Assembly (NCBI RefSeq): GCF_042180575.1
Contig: NZ_CP170094.1
Coordinates: 1 to 64,000, forward strand
Origin: Bernardetia sp042180575
Lineage (GTDB): Bacteria; Bacteroidota; Bacteroidia; Cytophagales; Bernardetiaceae
Length of the DNA: 64,000 nt
Direction of reading: 5' to 3'
Each line of letters starts with the position of its first letter. Position 1 is the first letter of the stretch. A program made the translations under genes and the position numbers. A model generated the notes under the pieces. That model saw only the letters and a list, made by a program, of their open reading frames with translations. It did not search any database and was not told where the DNA came from. Of the stretch, positions 24,300 through 33,534 are shown one piece after another.

Positions 24300-25889
24300 T
24301 TATCTAATTCCGTGTGACCATTTTATCATCCAAGGAGAAAGAATCAAAGCTAAAATAGCAAATCCAATTGCTGCAAATCCTACTTGAGAGAATACAGTAG
24401 AATAAGTATAGAGCTTTTCCATTCCTTCACTAAAATTAGCTGCTTGGTCTGCCGTAACTCCTGTTATTAGTTCTACTAATCCATCAATAAAAGTAGGTTC
24501 TGTGGCTGCTTGTGTTCCTTCAGCTTTTCCACCTGTTGTAAGAGTTGCAATAATTCCTGCAATATGGTGAGCAAATGCAGAAGATAAAAACCAAACTCCC
24601 ATCATAAAGCCCACAAATTGTTTGGGTGTAAGCTCGGTTACTTTAGAAAGACCTACTGGAGAAATAAATAACTCTCCTGTTGTCATTAATAGATATCCCA
24701 AAATTAAAAATATCATTGGTACTTGTGCACTTTCATTTACAAAACGAATAGAAAGAGCAAAAATCAAAAAGCCTAATCCTAATTGACCAATTCCTAAAGC
24801 AAATTTAATAGGTGTATAAGGATTCATTTTTCGTTTGGAAAGAGTCACCCACATCACAGAAAATGGAATTGCAAATAAGATAATAAAAAATCCGTTAATA
24901 GAGTTGGTTTGTGCTGCATTCATCAATACTAAATCGACACTATTTTTTGCAAAAAGCGTAAGAGAACTACCACTTTGCTCAAAGAATGACCAAAAAACGG
25001 TAATAAAAAAGGTAAGTAAGGAAACTACAAAAACTCGTTGAGCTTCTTCTTTTGATATACTTATCATAATATAAATTATATAAGCAATAGAAATAGCTAA
25101 TGCACTATATAAAATCCAAGAAACATATTCATTTTCCCAAACTAAAAATGTAAAAATAGGTACAGACATAAAAGCGAGTACATATACAACTGATTCTACC
25201 ATTTTCGAAACTGTACCTTTTCCATTTGGAGGATGTCCTTCATTTCCAAAAATATTTTTTCGCATTCCATCCCAAAAGAATATCAATCCTGCAAGCATAC
25301 CTACACCTGCTGCCCCAAATCCCCAGTGATAACCAAACTCTACAGCTAACCAACCACATACTAAAGGTGAAATAGCTCCACCAATATTAATGCCCATATA
25401 AAAAATAGTAAAACCACCATCACGTCGTGGATCACCTTCTTGATAAAGACTTCCTACAAAAGAAGAAATATTAGGTTTGAAAAAGCCATTTCCTACAATG
25501 ATTAGAGCTAGAGCAGTATAAAAAGCTGCTTCATTTTCAATTGCCAAAACAAAATGTCCTATAGCCATAAGAATTCCTCCTAATATAATTGCCTTTCGAT
25601 ATCCAAGTATCTTGTCTGCGACCATTCCACCTATAAAAGGTGTTGCATAAACTAATGAACCATAAGCAGCATATACCACGATTGATAATTTTTCACCATT
25701 TGGAAGCCCATTAAACAAGACATCAGTCATGTAAAGAACAAGTAAGGCACGCATTCCGTAGAAACTAAATCGTTCCCATAGTTCTGCAAAAAATAGATAA
25801 AAAAGTCCTTTTGGGTGTCCAAACATTTCTTGCAAGTCGCCATCGAATGCGTCCTTGTCTGGTTTTGCTGGTATTCCTTCTGTTGCCAT
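24300..25889 (-). CDS. POT family proton-dependent oligopeptide transporter
   Basis: The 529-residue protein is a major-facilitator membrane protein with about 12-14 helices. It begins with the POT motif: LWERFSFYGMRALLVLYMT (ExxERFxYYG-type, residues about 37-55), followed by DKILGYRKAIILGG and GNGFFKPNISSFVGSLY, and FTIFYMGINIGGAISPLV, all typical of the family. LTPKQFVGFMMGVWFLSSAFAHH near the C terminus also fits. It imports di- and tripeptides with protons across the inner membrane. It is a single gene, with an AT-rich upstream region that carries its promoter. Confidence 0.94.
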   Translation of the reverse strand: MATEGIPAKPDKDAFDGDLQEMFGHPKGLFYLFFAELWERFSFYGMRALLVLYMTDVLFNGLPNGEKLSIVVYAAYGSLVYATPFIGGMVADKILGYRKAIILGGILMAIGHFVLAIENEAAFYTALALIIVGNGFFKPNISSFVGSLYQEGDPRRDGGFTIFYMGINIGGAISPLVCGWLAVEFGYHWGFGAAGVGMLAGLIFFWDGMRKNIFGNEGHPPNGKGTVSKMVESVVYVLAFMSVPIFTFLVWENEYVSWILYSALAISIAYIIYIMISISKEEAQRVFVVSLLTFFITVFWSFFEQSGSSLTLFAKNSVDLVLMNAAQTNSINGFFIILFAIPFSVMWVTLSKRKMNPYTPIKFALGIGQLGLGFLIFALSIRFVNESAQVPMIFLILGYLLMTTGELFISPVGLSKVTELTPKQFVGFMMGVWFLSSAFAHHIAGIIATLTTGGKAEGTQAATEPTFIDGLVELITGVTADQAANFSEGMEKLYTYSTVFSQVGFAAIGFAILALILSPWMIKWSHGIR

Positions 25890-26275
25890 ATAATTGGTAT
25901 TGGTTTGTATTTTATGAGTAAATAATTTATTTTTAGTATTTTTGAAAATACGTCTTTCAGTACTGCGAATTTATGAATTTATAATGAATAATTTTGAAAC
26001 AATTATAAATTAGAGGAGAATCAAGGGAGAAATAAACGTAATTCATTCTTTATCAGTATGAAAATAATTTAAGCAAGTTAAACAAAGTCATTAAATTATC
26101 CTCAAATAGTTTGTTATATTTACATTCCCTTAACAAAACAGCTCTTTTAAAATTAACTTTACATGCTATCAGTAACTATTTATTGACTTAGGAAGTGGTA
26201 AATTATTTCCTTACAAATAAATAAAATGTATTTTTACTGGTAACTATTTACTGATAACTGGTAACTGAAAAACTT
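25890..26275. other. Intergenic stretch with short repeats
   Basis: This 386-base gap lies between divergent genes and must carry both promoters. Close to the plus-strand start are related copies of a short sequence, CAGTAACTATTTATTGA at 26170 and TAACTATTTACTGATAACTG at 26241-26260. An inverted relative occurs at 29452-29473. No gene was seen. Confidence 0.55.
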
Positions 26276-27319
26276 ATGTTCGATTTTGATTTTCGATTCT
26301 TAAATACAGAAAACAAACCCACATCTTATTTTGATAAACCAGCTTCCATAGAACAAGAAGGAGTTTATTTTGATGGAGAAATGCTTGCTTTTGAAGATAT
26401 TCAAGAAGTAGTTCGGTATCGCAACCGACTTTCCTTTATTATTAAAGCAGGTGCAAGAACAGCCGTAGATGAGTTTTTATTACCTCACTTCAATGGTTTT
26501 ATGATTCGTGTAGATGAAGATGAAGCCTTTGATATAAAAAGTCAGATTGATAGAAGATATACAGAAATCCAAGTAGAGGAGCGAAAAGAAGAACTAAAAG
26601 CACAAGATGAGCTACATAATTTTAGAAAAGCTGAGTGTCCTACGTGTAGAAGTCATTTAGATTTATCTTATCTACGACCGACAAAATATATTTTTTGCAG
26701 ATATTGTGATTCCATTTTTAATAAATATGGAAATTATACTGACTTGAATGATTACAAAATTTGTCCTGTTTGTAATTATTACAATCGTTTGCAGGTTACG
26801 CCAAAAGTTGAAGCCTATTTTTATGGAAAAGATGAGAAAGCATTTTCTTTTGAAAAAGTATATCAATGTGATAGCTGTACAGAAAGAGAATTACGTCCTC
26901 GTTTTTGGAAAAATGTACCTTTTATAATTGGTGCTTTTGCTGATTTTATAGCTAAAAATAAAATAGAAACAGATATTGACTCCTCGTATGCCGAACTTAC
27001 AAAAGCAAATTTATTGGGATATTGGGGACAAATAGAAGAAGCCAAACCTCTTTACGAATCGATGTTTTTGTATGTAAAAGACCAACCAGGGGTGCTTTAT
27101 GATTTCGGAAAAGCCTATTTAGATACTGCTTTGTTGCTATTGGAAGATGCCGAATTTACAGGTGAAGATGCTGCTTTGCCTTATATTCGTGAAGCTGTTC
27201 GCTGGCTTTCTCGTTGTCTGCGAATGTGTTCGAATTATCAGCCTGCTATCAAACTTTTTGAAGATAATGAAGAATTGGAGTATGAAATAGATGACGATGA
27301 ATTGGATGATGATTATTAA
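26276..27319 (+). CDS. Zinc-ribbon protein of unknown function
   Basis: The 347-residue protein has, from residue about 120, four CxxC pairs: CPTC, CRYC, CPVC and CDSC. They are spaced as two zinc ribbons (TYPE CPTCRSHLDL...FCRYC and ICPVCNYYNRL...YQCDSC). The N-terminal 110 residues have beta strands (YFDGEMLAFEDIQEVVRYRNRLSFII), like a PH-type or sensor domain. The C-terminal third is helical, with TPR-like KANLLGYWGQIEEAKPLYES, and ends in an acidic tail (EYEIDDDELDDDY). I do not recognise a named family, and no function is inferred. Confidence 0.75.
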   Translation: MFDFDFRFLNTENKPTSYFDKPASIEQEGVYFDGEMLAFEDIQEVVRYRNRLSFIIKAGARTAVDEFLLPHFNGFMIRVDEDEAFDIKSQIDRRYTEIQVEERKEELKAQDELHNFRKAECPTCRSHLDLSYLRPTKYIFCRYCDSIFNKYGNYTDLNDYKICPVCNYYNRLQVTPKVEAYFYGKDEKAFSFEKVYQCDSCTERELRPRFWKNVPFIIGAFADFIAKNKIETDIDSSYAELTKANLLGYWGQIEEAKPLYESMFLYVKDQPGVLYDFGKAYLDTALLLLEDAEFTGEDAALPYIREAVRWLSRCLRMCSNYQPAIKLFEDNEELEYEIDDDELDDDY

Positions 27320-27394
27320 TAGGAATCATAAAATAGAGATTGGAGACTAAAAATCTGTGTAGCTAACAGATGCAAAATAAGAATTAAAAGCAAA

Positions 27395-27925
27395 TCAATC
27401 AACTTTTTCAAATTCTAATTCACCACCTTTAGCTACATCATAAAGCGTGAGTCTGGTAGCTTCATAAGAAGTAACTTTATAACAAGTTATTTTTTCATCA
27501 CCACTTCCAATCACTAAAAAAGTTCCTTTTTTGTCATAAGTGCCATTTTCATCAGGGCATTTGTCATAGATTGCAAAAACGGTATATTTATCTTTCGAAT
27601 TATTTTTTTGAGTATTTGTGTTTTTTTGTTGGTTTGAATAGTTCAAGTTTAGAGTAGAATATATTTTTCTACCTTCAAAAGTTAAATATAAAGATTTCGT
27701 TTTTTGTCCTGTATTTTCAATTAATCTCCATTTTCCATCTAAATTAAAATTAGGAGTTTTGATTGTTTCTATTCCATCTAAAGAAATAGTAAAATTACTA
27801 GAATCAGTAGGTGAAATAGTGTAAAAGTGTTTATATTCTTTCTCGGTGGCATTTTCCAAGCAAGAAACAAAAAGTAGTGTGATTCCTGAAAAAAGAAATG
27901 TAAAAATGAAATATTTAGAAAGCAT
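27395..27925 (-). CDS. Predicted lipoprotein
   Basis: The 176-residue product begins with MLSKYFIFTFLFSGITLLFVSC, a lipoprotein signal whose lipobox (FVSC) places the cysteine at residue 22. The mature part is a small beta-rich domain (FTISLDGIETIKTPNFNLDGKWRLIENTG...YLTFEGRKIYST), with a threonine/asparagine/glutamine-rich linker. This looks like the lipocalin-like lipoproteins common in Bacteroidota, but the family is not certain. It converges with the gene before it and is divergent from the M28 peptidase. Confidence 0.72.
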   Translation of the reverse strand: MLSKYFIFTFLFSGITLLFVSCLENATEKEYKHFYTISPTDSSNFTISLDGIETIKTPNFNLDGKWRLIENTGQKTKSLYLTFEGRKIYSTLNLNYSNQQKNTNTQKNNSKDKYTVFAIYDKCPDENGTYDKKGTFLVIGSGDEKITCYKVTSYEATRLTLYDVAKGGELEFEKVD

Positions 27926-28041
27926 TGTAAATAAATAATAAGTAAATAATCAAAAATAAAATAATCTTACTAAAAATGAACCTTATGCTGTTTGTCTTTT
28001 CTTCTGAAAAAAAATCTATAAATTATCATCGTTTTTATTAT

Positions 28042-29478
28042 ATGATTAAAAGTAGTGTTTTTTATATACTATTTTTTATATTTAGTTCTGTTCTAAGTAT
28101 AAAAAAAGGTGTTGCACAAGACTATTCTAATCAAAATACAAAGAATGATTCAATAAATAAAGTACGAAAAGAATCTCAAAATCAAGCAAAAAAATCATAT
28201 CCAAGCATATTAAATGCTACAAAAAACACAATGAATGTGCTTTGTAGCTCCGAAATGCAGGGAAGAGGATATGTTAATAAAGGTGAACAACTTGCTGCAA
28301 ATTACATTGCAGAAGAATTTGAAAAAATAGGATTATTGAAGTACAAAAGTAGTTATTTTCAGTCGTTTAATCTAAAGTCTGTAAATACTTTTCCAAAAAA
28401 AATACAATTAAAATCTAAAAATTATACTTTTCAAGGAGGAAAAAATTATTTAGTTGCTTCTTTTTCTAATTCTGGAAGAGGAAAAGTAGGTGTTTTATAT
28501 TTAGATTCAGCTTTTTTTGAAAGTGATTCGGCTCTTTTGGCATTTAATAAAGTTTCCTTAAAAAATAGTGCTATCATGTATTCGGATAAATGGACAAAAA
28601 AAATACAAGTAGAAAATCCATCTTTTTTAGAAAAAATACAAGAAGCAAAGGCTGTCTTTATCAGAACAAAAAAATTGATTGGTGTTCCTTCGCCTATTGC
28701 TTATTCAAAACCTTATTTTGAAGTTTTGGATAGTATTTTCCCAGTTTATGAACCTCTTGATTTGGTAGATTTGGCAGACTTAAAATTAGCAAAGAAAACA
28801 AATAAAATTAAAACTTTAAAATTCAAAGTAAAGTCAGAACTTGTGGAACTTCAACCTTCTCAAAATGTCATCGGTTATATAAAAGGAACTGTAACCCCTG
28901 AAAAAGTTATTGTTTTTTCGGCTCATTACGACCATTTGGGCAAAATGGGCAAAGATGTTTATTTTGCTGGTGCAAATGATAATGCTTCTGGTGTGGCTAT
29001 GCTTTTGGAGTTAGCAAAATATTATGCTGAAAATCCTCCTGAATATTCAATAGCTTTTATGGCTTTTGGTTCGGAAGAAATTGGTATTTTAGGTTCAATG
29101 TTTTACACTAAAAACCCACTTTTTCCATTAAAAAACATTCAGTTTTTGATAAACTTAGATTTGGTAGGAACAGGCGAAAAAGGAGCAACAGTAGTCAATG
29201 CAACTATTCATGAAAGAGAATTTGCCTTATTAAAAAAGATAAATACCGAACAAAATTATTTAAAAACAATAGAAAGTAGAGGAGAAGCAGCCAATTCTGA
29301 CCATTATTTTTTCCATAAAAATAGAGTTCCTAGTTTTTTTATTTATTTGAATGGAGGAAGTCAAGCCTATCACGATATAAATGATACTCCTGAAAATGTA
29401 TCTCTTTTTGCATATCAAAATCTGTATGAGCTTTTGATAGAATTTGTTGGTCAGTTATCAATAAATAGTAACCAGTAA
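28042..29478 (+). CDS. M28 family zinc metallopeptidase, secreted
   Basis: From the ATG at 28042 the product is 478 residues and starts with a signal peptide (MIKSSVFYILFFIFSSVLSI...GVAQ); the longer frame to 27976 adds a hydrophilic stretch and is less likely. All M28 ligands are present in order: His in FSAHYDHLG, Asp in GANDNASG, Glu-Glu in FGSEEIG, Asp in INLDLVG and His in NSDHYFF. A PA-like insert is probable between the signal and the catalytic domain. It should be an aminopeptidase in the periplasm or outside. Its last codons form part of a short dispersed repeat. Confidence 0.92.
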   Translation: MIKSSVFYILFFIFSSVLSIKKGVAQDYSNQNTKNDSINKVRKESQNQAKKSYPSILNATKNTMNVLCSSEMQGRGYVNKGEQLAANYIAEEFEKIGLLKYKSSYFQSFNLKSVNTFPKKIQLKSKNYTFQGGKNYLVASFSNSGRGKVGVLYLDSAFFESDSALLAFNKVSLKNSAIMYSDKWTKKIQVENPSFLEKIQEAKAVFIRTKKLIGVPSPIAYSKPYFEVLDSIFPVYEPLDLVDLADLKLAKKTNKIKTLKFKVKSELVELQPSQNVIGYIKGTVTPEKVIVFSAHYDHLGKMGKDVYFAGANDNASGVAMLLELAKYYAENPPEYSIAFMAFGSEEIGILGSMFYTKNPLFPLKNIQFLINLDLVGTGEKGATVVNATIHEREFALLKKINTEQNYLKTIESRGEAANSDHYFFHKNRVPSFFIYLNGGSQAYHDINDTPENVSLFAYQNLYELLIEFVGQLSINSNQ

Positions 29479-29770
29479 CCAGATTATAATTAATATTTGT
29501 TGTTTAAGAATAGGTTTTGTGCATTTATTTGTTGGTGTCGCTATGCTAAAACACCAATAAAGGCTAGGAATAGTAACCAGTATTATAATCATTATTTGTT
29601 ATTACCCCAAAAAAAAAGACATAAAAAAAGGCTTTCAAGTAGCAAATTATCTAAAAGAATTTTTAAATAATTTGTCTATACCAAAAAGCCTTAATTAATA
29701 CCTTGAATCAAATCTTAAATTAAGTATAAAGTCAAAGTAGTAGAAACACTAGAGTTAGTTAGAGTAATTC
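29479..29770. other. Intergenic stretch with MITE fragment and hairpin
   Basis: A 29499-29573 segment (GTTGTTTAAGAATAGG ... GTTGGTGTCGCTATGC TAAAACACCAA) is a partial copy of MITE-like family 2. The remainder holds the rpmH terminator at 29628-29692. No gene was found. Confidence 0.7.
29628..29692 (-). terminator. Long hairpin terminator of rpmH
   Basis: On the minus strand AAGGCTTTTTGG is answered by GAAAGCCTTTTTTTATG, with an inner stem CAAATTAT/ATAATTTG. It ends in a T run 79 bases after the rpmH stop. Confidence 0.75.
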
Positions 29771-29926
29771 TTATTTGTGTGTACGTTCGTCAGAAACAGT
29801 AAGTTTATGACGACCTTTTGCACGTCTAGCACGAATTACATTGCGTCCTCCTGGAGTTTCTGAACGTGAGCGAAAACCATGTTTGTTTTTACGCTTGCGT
29901 TGTGAAGGTTGAAAAGTACGTTTCAT
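29771..29926 (-). CDS. rpmH: 50S ribosomal protein L34
   Basis: A 51-codon gene, shorter than usual ORF cut-offs, gives a very basic protein starting MKRTFQPSQRKRKNKHGF and containing RSRSETPGGRNVIRARRAKGR, then HKLTVSDERTHK. This is the L34 signature, complete at both ends. L34 is a late-assembly protein of the large ribosomal subunit. rnpA and yidC, its common neighbours in many bacteria, are not here. A good promoter and a long hairpin terminator make it a single-gene unit. Confidence 0.97.
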   Translation of the reverse strand: MKRTFQPSQRKRKNKHGFRSRSETPGGRNVIRARRAKGRHKLTVSDERTHK

Positions 29927-30092
29927 AATAGTATGGATTAAATAAATTAAGAAGTCAGAACTGAAAATCAGCGTAGCTAATTAAGAAGTTGAAATTAACA
30001 ATACAGAATAGTAACAAATTTCAATATCTATCTTTTATGCTTAAATCATTCTTCTTAAATCGTTTTATGAATGTTTTAAAACAATAAGGTTG

Positions 30093-30123
30093 CAAAATTA
30101 CAAAAAGAGTAGCGTATCTACAA
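30093..30123 (-). promoter_or_regulatory. rpmH promoter
   Basis: On the minus strand TTG (30123-30121), 20 bases, then TAATTTTG (30100-30093) match the Bacteroidota TTG-N19-21-TAnnTTTG promoter. The rpmH start is 167 bases further on, so the leader is long. Confidence 0.7.
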
Positions 30124-30210
30124 GAGTTATCTAAAATTATAATTGATTTTCTGCTAAAAAAGAATATTTCAATGTAATTCTGACTTTTTAAATCAGATTT
30201 CTTACTTTAT

Positions 30211-30849
30211 TTATCTTTCTACAAGCATTTTATTTACTTCTGTACGTTGAGCTGAACGAAAATGAACAAAATATTCTCCATTTTGCCATCCATTTATATC
30301 AATAATCAAAGGCGACTTGTCAGCTTCTACAGAAAAATAGAGTACACCATCAGCATCATAAATCTGAACAGTCGCATGCATATCTGTACTTGGTAAGTGA
30401 ATTTTGATATACGAACTTTCTACTTTTGAAGGTACAAATTGATTAGACGCTAATGTAAGAATCACATCAACAGGCATACTATCAGAATAAGTAATTTTAC
30501 CAGCCGTATTCAAAATCTTTAAACGATAATGCAAACGAGATGCAAATGCTTTTTTGTCCACAAAAGAATAATATTCTATATCGTTGCTCTGAATAGTTTC
30601 GATAGTGGTAAAATTTCGCCCATCTATACTACGTTCTACTTCAAAGTAAGAAATAGGAACAGTTTCGGCAGCCGATTGTAATTGCCAACGCAGAATAACA
30701 GTTTTTGGCGAAGTTGCTTGTGCTTGAATACTCACTTCTTGTGCATAACTATCAGCATGTGTATTGAAAGAGCAAAAAATTAAAAGCAAGAAACAGCCTA
30801 TAATGTGTGCAATAGAATTAAGAGAGTAATATATAGTTTTTTTTCGCAT
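30211..30849 (-). CDS. Secreted FN3-like protein with possible T9SS C-terminal domain
   Basis: With the ATG at 30849 the product is 212 residues and starts with a signal peptide (MRKKTIYYSLNSIAHIIGCFLLLIFCSF...YAQ); the frame extends to 30936 with less sense. An FN3-like part (VILRWQLQSAAETVPISYFEVERSIDGRNFTTIETI) is followed by VQIYDADGVLYFSVEADKSPLIIDINGWQNGEYFVHFRS, a C-terminal beta domain with the layout of type IX sorting signals, ending TEVNKMLVER. It should be exported and perhaps surface-attached. No partner gene is evident. Confidence 0.8.
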   Translation of the reverse strand: MRKKTIYYSLNSIAHIIGCFLLLIFCSFNTHADSYAQEVSIQAQATSPKTVILRWQLQSAAETVPISYFEVERSIDGRNFTTIETIQSNDIEYYSFVDKKAFASRLHYRLKILNTAGKITYSDSMPVDVILTLASNQFVPSKVESSYIKIHLPSTDMHATVQIYDADGVLYFSVEADKSPLIIDINGWQNGEYFVHFRSAQRTEVNKMLVER

Positions 30850-31057
30850 AGCCTTTAATATTTCAAAAATAATCAGATAAGAATCTAGTTTGAGCAACTC
30901 TTTTGGTAAGATAAGATAGTATTTTTCAAAGAACAAATCATCTATCCTTCAACTAAAATAGTCAGAATCTATACCAATAACCCTATAATTTGAATTATAG
31001 TATGTAGAAAAAAGTGTTTTTCGATAAATCTATCTTACTTAGCTACAAAACAATCTT

Positions 31058-32176
31058 TTATTTCTGCAAAAAAGGGAATTTTTTTACTTCTGCTTTCATT
31101 CGTTTTCCTTCTCTTACTTCCACAAAAATTTCACTTCCTGCTTTTGTAAAGTCTTTTTTGAGGTATGCCATTCCAATAGATTTACCAAGTGAAGGCGATT
31201 TTGTACCTGAAGTAACTTCTCCAATTTGATTTCCAGCAGTTGAAGAATCAAAAATGAGGTGATGCTGACGAGCAATTCCTTTATCCAAAACTTCAAAACC
31301 GATTAATTTTTTGCTAACTCCTTCTTTCTTTTGAAGTTCTAAGGCTTCACTATTAATAAATTTTTTGTTGAATTTTGTTATCCAACCCAATCCAGCTTCC
31401 AAAGGCGAAGTCGTATCATTTATATCATTTCCATACAGACAAAAACCCATTTCTAAGCGAAGTGTATCTCTTGCAGCTAGTCCAACAGGAATAATTCCGT
31501 GTTCTTTTCCACTTTCCAAAATTGCATTCCAAACCTTTACAGCATTTTCATTATTTACATAAATCTCAAAACCTCCTGCACCTGTATAACCTGTATTCGA
31601 AATGATTACATTAGGAACATCTGCAAAAGTATCTTTTACAAAATGATAATACGGAATTTCTTTCAAATCAACCTTTGTAAGAGATTGTAGCGCATCAATA
31701 GCAGCAGCTCCTTGAACAGCAAAAAGACTAATTTCATCAGAAATATTTGTCATTTCTACACTTTTAGGTTTGTGTTGCATCATCCAATTCCAATCCTTTT
31801 CAATATTAGACGCATTGACAACCAAAAAATAATCATTTTCAGCCATTTTATAAACTAACAAATCATCTACAATCCCACCTTTATCATTTGGAAGACAAGA
31901 ATACTGAACTCTTCCATCATAAAGTGTAGCAACATCATTTGAAGTCACATACTGCAAAAAAGCCTCAGCTTCTTCGCCTTTTACAGAAAATTCGCCCATG
32001 TGTGAAACATCAAACATACCTACTTTTTCACGAACAGCGTGGTGTTCGGCAGTTTGAGAAGCATACCAAACAGGCATTTCATAACCAGCAAAAGGAATTA
32101 GTTTTGCGCCCAAAGCTGTATGTACATCGTGTAAGGCGACACGTTTTAAATCAGTTGAAGGAGTAGTTTCAGACAT
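31058..32176 (-). CDS. gcvT: Aminomethyltransferase, glycine cleavage T protein
   Basis: The 372-residue product is a full-length GcvT: MSETTPSTDLKRVALHDVHTALGAKLIPFAGYEMPVWY at the start, the folate-binding core (YDGRVQYSCLPNDKGGIVDDLLVYK, FLVVNASNIEKDWNWM), GYTGAGGFEIYV, and GLAARDTLRLEMGFCLYGNDI. The C-terminal domain shows GEVTSGTKSPSLGKSIGMAYL. It transfers the methylene group from the lipoyl H protein to tetrahydrofolate. gcvH and gcvP are not adjacent. TACTTTTG on the minus strand at 32230-32223, 47 bases before the start, is a likely -7 box. Confidence 0.96.
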   Translation of the reverse strand: MSETTPSTDLKRVALHDVHTALGAKLIPFAGYEMPVWYASQTAEHHAVREKVGMFDVSHMGEFSVKGEEAEAFLQYVTSNDVATLYDGRVQYSCLPNDKGGIVDDLLVYKMAENDYFLVVNASNIEKDWNWMMQHKPKSVEMTNISDEISLFAVQGAAAIDALQSLTKVDLKEIPYYHFVKDTFADVPNVIISNTGYTGAGGFEIYVNNENAVKVWNAILESGKEHGIIPVGLAARDTLRLEMGFCLYGNDINDTTSPLEAGLGWITKFNKKFINSEALELQKKEGVSKKLIGFEVLDKGIARQHHLIFDSSTAGNQIGEVTSGTKSPSLGKSIGMAYLKKDFTKAGSEIFVEVREGKRMKAEVKKFPFLQK

Positions 32177-32487
32177 GTTATTTTTTATTATTGGATTAAA
32201 ATCAATGTTTTTTTTGATGCTACAAAAGTATGAATTTTTTTTCTAATCTATCTTTAAGAAATGTGAACTAAACAAATTAGATTCTTTGTATCTTTAGATT
32301 AGTATTCACTTAATTATTTTTTTTGTATTAAACATCAAAATCTATTTAAGTTGATTAAAAAAGATTTTAAAAATAAGGTTTGAATTTTTGCTAACAGTGC
32401 CTTATCTTGCCTTATTATTTAGAATGCTGTTGTTGCAAAAATAATTTTATCAATAACAACAATAAAAAATCTTTAATCTTATTTTTC
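32177..32487. other. Intergenic promoter region
   Basis: This 311-base AT-rich gap lies between divergent genes. The gcvT -7 box (TACTTTTG, minus strand, 32230-32223) is visible. A plus-strand frame upstream of the next gene opens with TTG at 32407, but its first 27 codons have little sense. Nothing else was seen. Confidence 0.5.
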
Positions 32488-33030
32488 GTGGTTCAACGTA
32501 CTACTATTATTACTATTTTGAGTGTTTTTGGGCTTACACTCTTTCTTATTTTTCTTTTTTTGATACAAAAAGCTGCTTGGAAGCAAGAAAATGACCTTTT
32601 AAAAACTGAATTAGATAGCCTTCGTACAAGTAGCCAAAATTTAGCCTTAGAGTTTGAAGAACAAGTCGAACAAAGGCGTATTTCGGATTCACTGATGCAC
32701 CGAAAAGTATATGATAATTATTTTGATGCTTATGATGCCCAAAATTTTAGGTTGTATGCACTTTATAAAGACACAGAACGAAAATATGGTTCAGATAGCA
32801 ATTTGGCTCGTGCCTTTAATATCGAAAACCCAGAATCTATAAAAAGTAATAGAGTTTTGGGCGAAATGTGGTATATTGTTCCTATTAAAGGGGTTCATTT
32901 TGTAGAAAAAAAACAAACTTGGACAAGTATTGCCAAAAAATATTATCATAATTTAAACGATTCTACCCTACTCAAAACGTTTAATAAAGAACTAAAGCCT
33001 AATCGTTTTGTGATTGTGCCTTTTAATTAA
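32488..33030 (+). CDS. Membrane-anchored protein with LysM-like C terminus
   Basis: I place the start at the GTG at 32488 (VQRTTIITILSVFG); the frame can be opened to a TTG at 32407. The 180-residue product has one N-terminal transmembrane helix, a coiled coil (KQENDLLKTELDSLRTSSQNLALEFEEQVEQRR) and an acidic/helical middle. The last 45 residues (VHFVEKKQTWTSIAKKYYHNLNDSTLLKTFNKELKPNRFVIVPFN) have the LysM layout, suggesting peptidoglycan contact in the periplasm. The function is otherwise unknown. Confidence 0.68.
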   Translation: MVQRTTIITILSVFGLTLFLIFLFLIQKAAWKQENDLLKTELDSLRTSSQNLALEFEEQVEQRRISDSLMHRKVYDNYFDAYDAQNFRLYALYKDTERKYGSDSNLARAFNIENPESIKSNRVLGEMWYIVPIKGVHFVEKKQTWTSIAKKYYHNLNDSTLLKTFNKELKPNRFVIVPFN

Positions 33031-33118
33031 TGATGTTATTACTATGGTATATTTGGTAATGCTGACTTTTATTTAGGAATAAAAATAAATTAAGATATTA
33101 ATCTTTGTTGGTGTTTTA

Positions 33119-33255
33119 GAAGTTGTTTAAGAATGAGTTTCGTATTTTTGTTGGTGTCGCTACGCTAAAACACCAACAAAGGCAGTGTCATTTTTCCATA
33201 GAATTGGGTTTGCAAACCCAATTCTATGGAAAAATGAACATTCTTAAACAACTTC
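33119..33255. repeat. MITE-like repeat, family 2, copy 1
   Basis: A perfect 17-base terminal inverted repeat (GAAGTTGTTTAAGAATG...CATTCTTAAACAACTTC) bounds a 137-base element. Inside are a hairpin of TTTGTTGGTGT/ACACCAACAAA at 33147-33180 and a perfect 34-base palindrome at 33196-33229 (arm CCATAGAATTGGGTTTG). The element recurs inverted at 47179-47312 and in part at 29499-29573. It sits in the 504-base gene-free gap 33031-33534, together with a family 1 copy. Confidence 0.85.
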
Positions 33256-33265
33256 ATTAGTGTAG

Positions 33266-33434
33266 TATACTCAATCAAAAATGGTTTTCGAAAACATAAA
33301 ACTGTCAGACACTTTAACTTCTTTGAGGGCTAAAGCCGTTCATAAGTGTCAGTACAGTTCAAAAAATAAATTATCTGACACCTTTGAGGTGTACGATAAA
33401 TTTTATTTTCGAAAACCAAAAATGTATGAGTATA
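33266..33434. repeat. MITE-like repeat, family 1, copy 2
   Basis: This is the inverted copy of the element at 3587-3756: TATACTCAATC at the left end and CATACA/TGAGTATA at the right. Only scattered differences are seen over 169 bases. A 62-codon reading frame inside it (33281-33469) is considered accidental. The sequence ATTCTTAAATAACTTCT at 33463-33479 is an extra family 2 end, so repeats appear nested here. Confidence 0.85.
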
Positions 33435-33534
33435 ACATCAACAAACATACAGGTACAATCCATTCTTAAATAACTTCTAGCTTTGCCGTTTTGGCAGGTC
33501 GTAATTTTTAATTTTTAATCCGTAATTGTTTTTA

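Noticed and set aside
33281..33469. 62-codon plus-strand ORF
   Set aside because: It lies wholly within and at the edge of the family 1 repeat; the same reading is not kept in the other copy.
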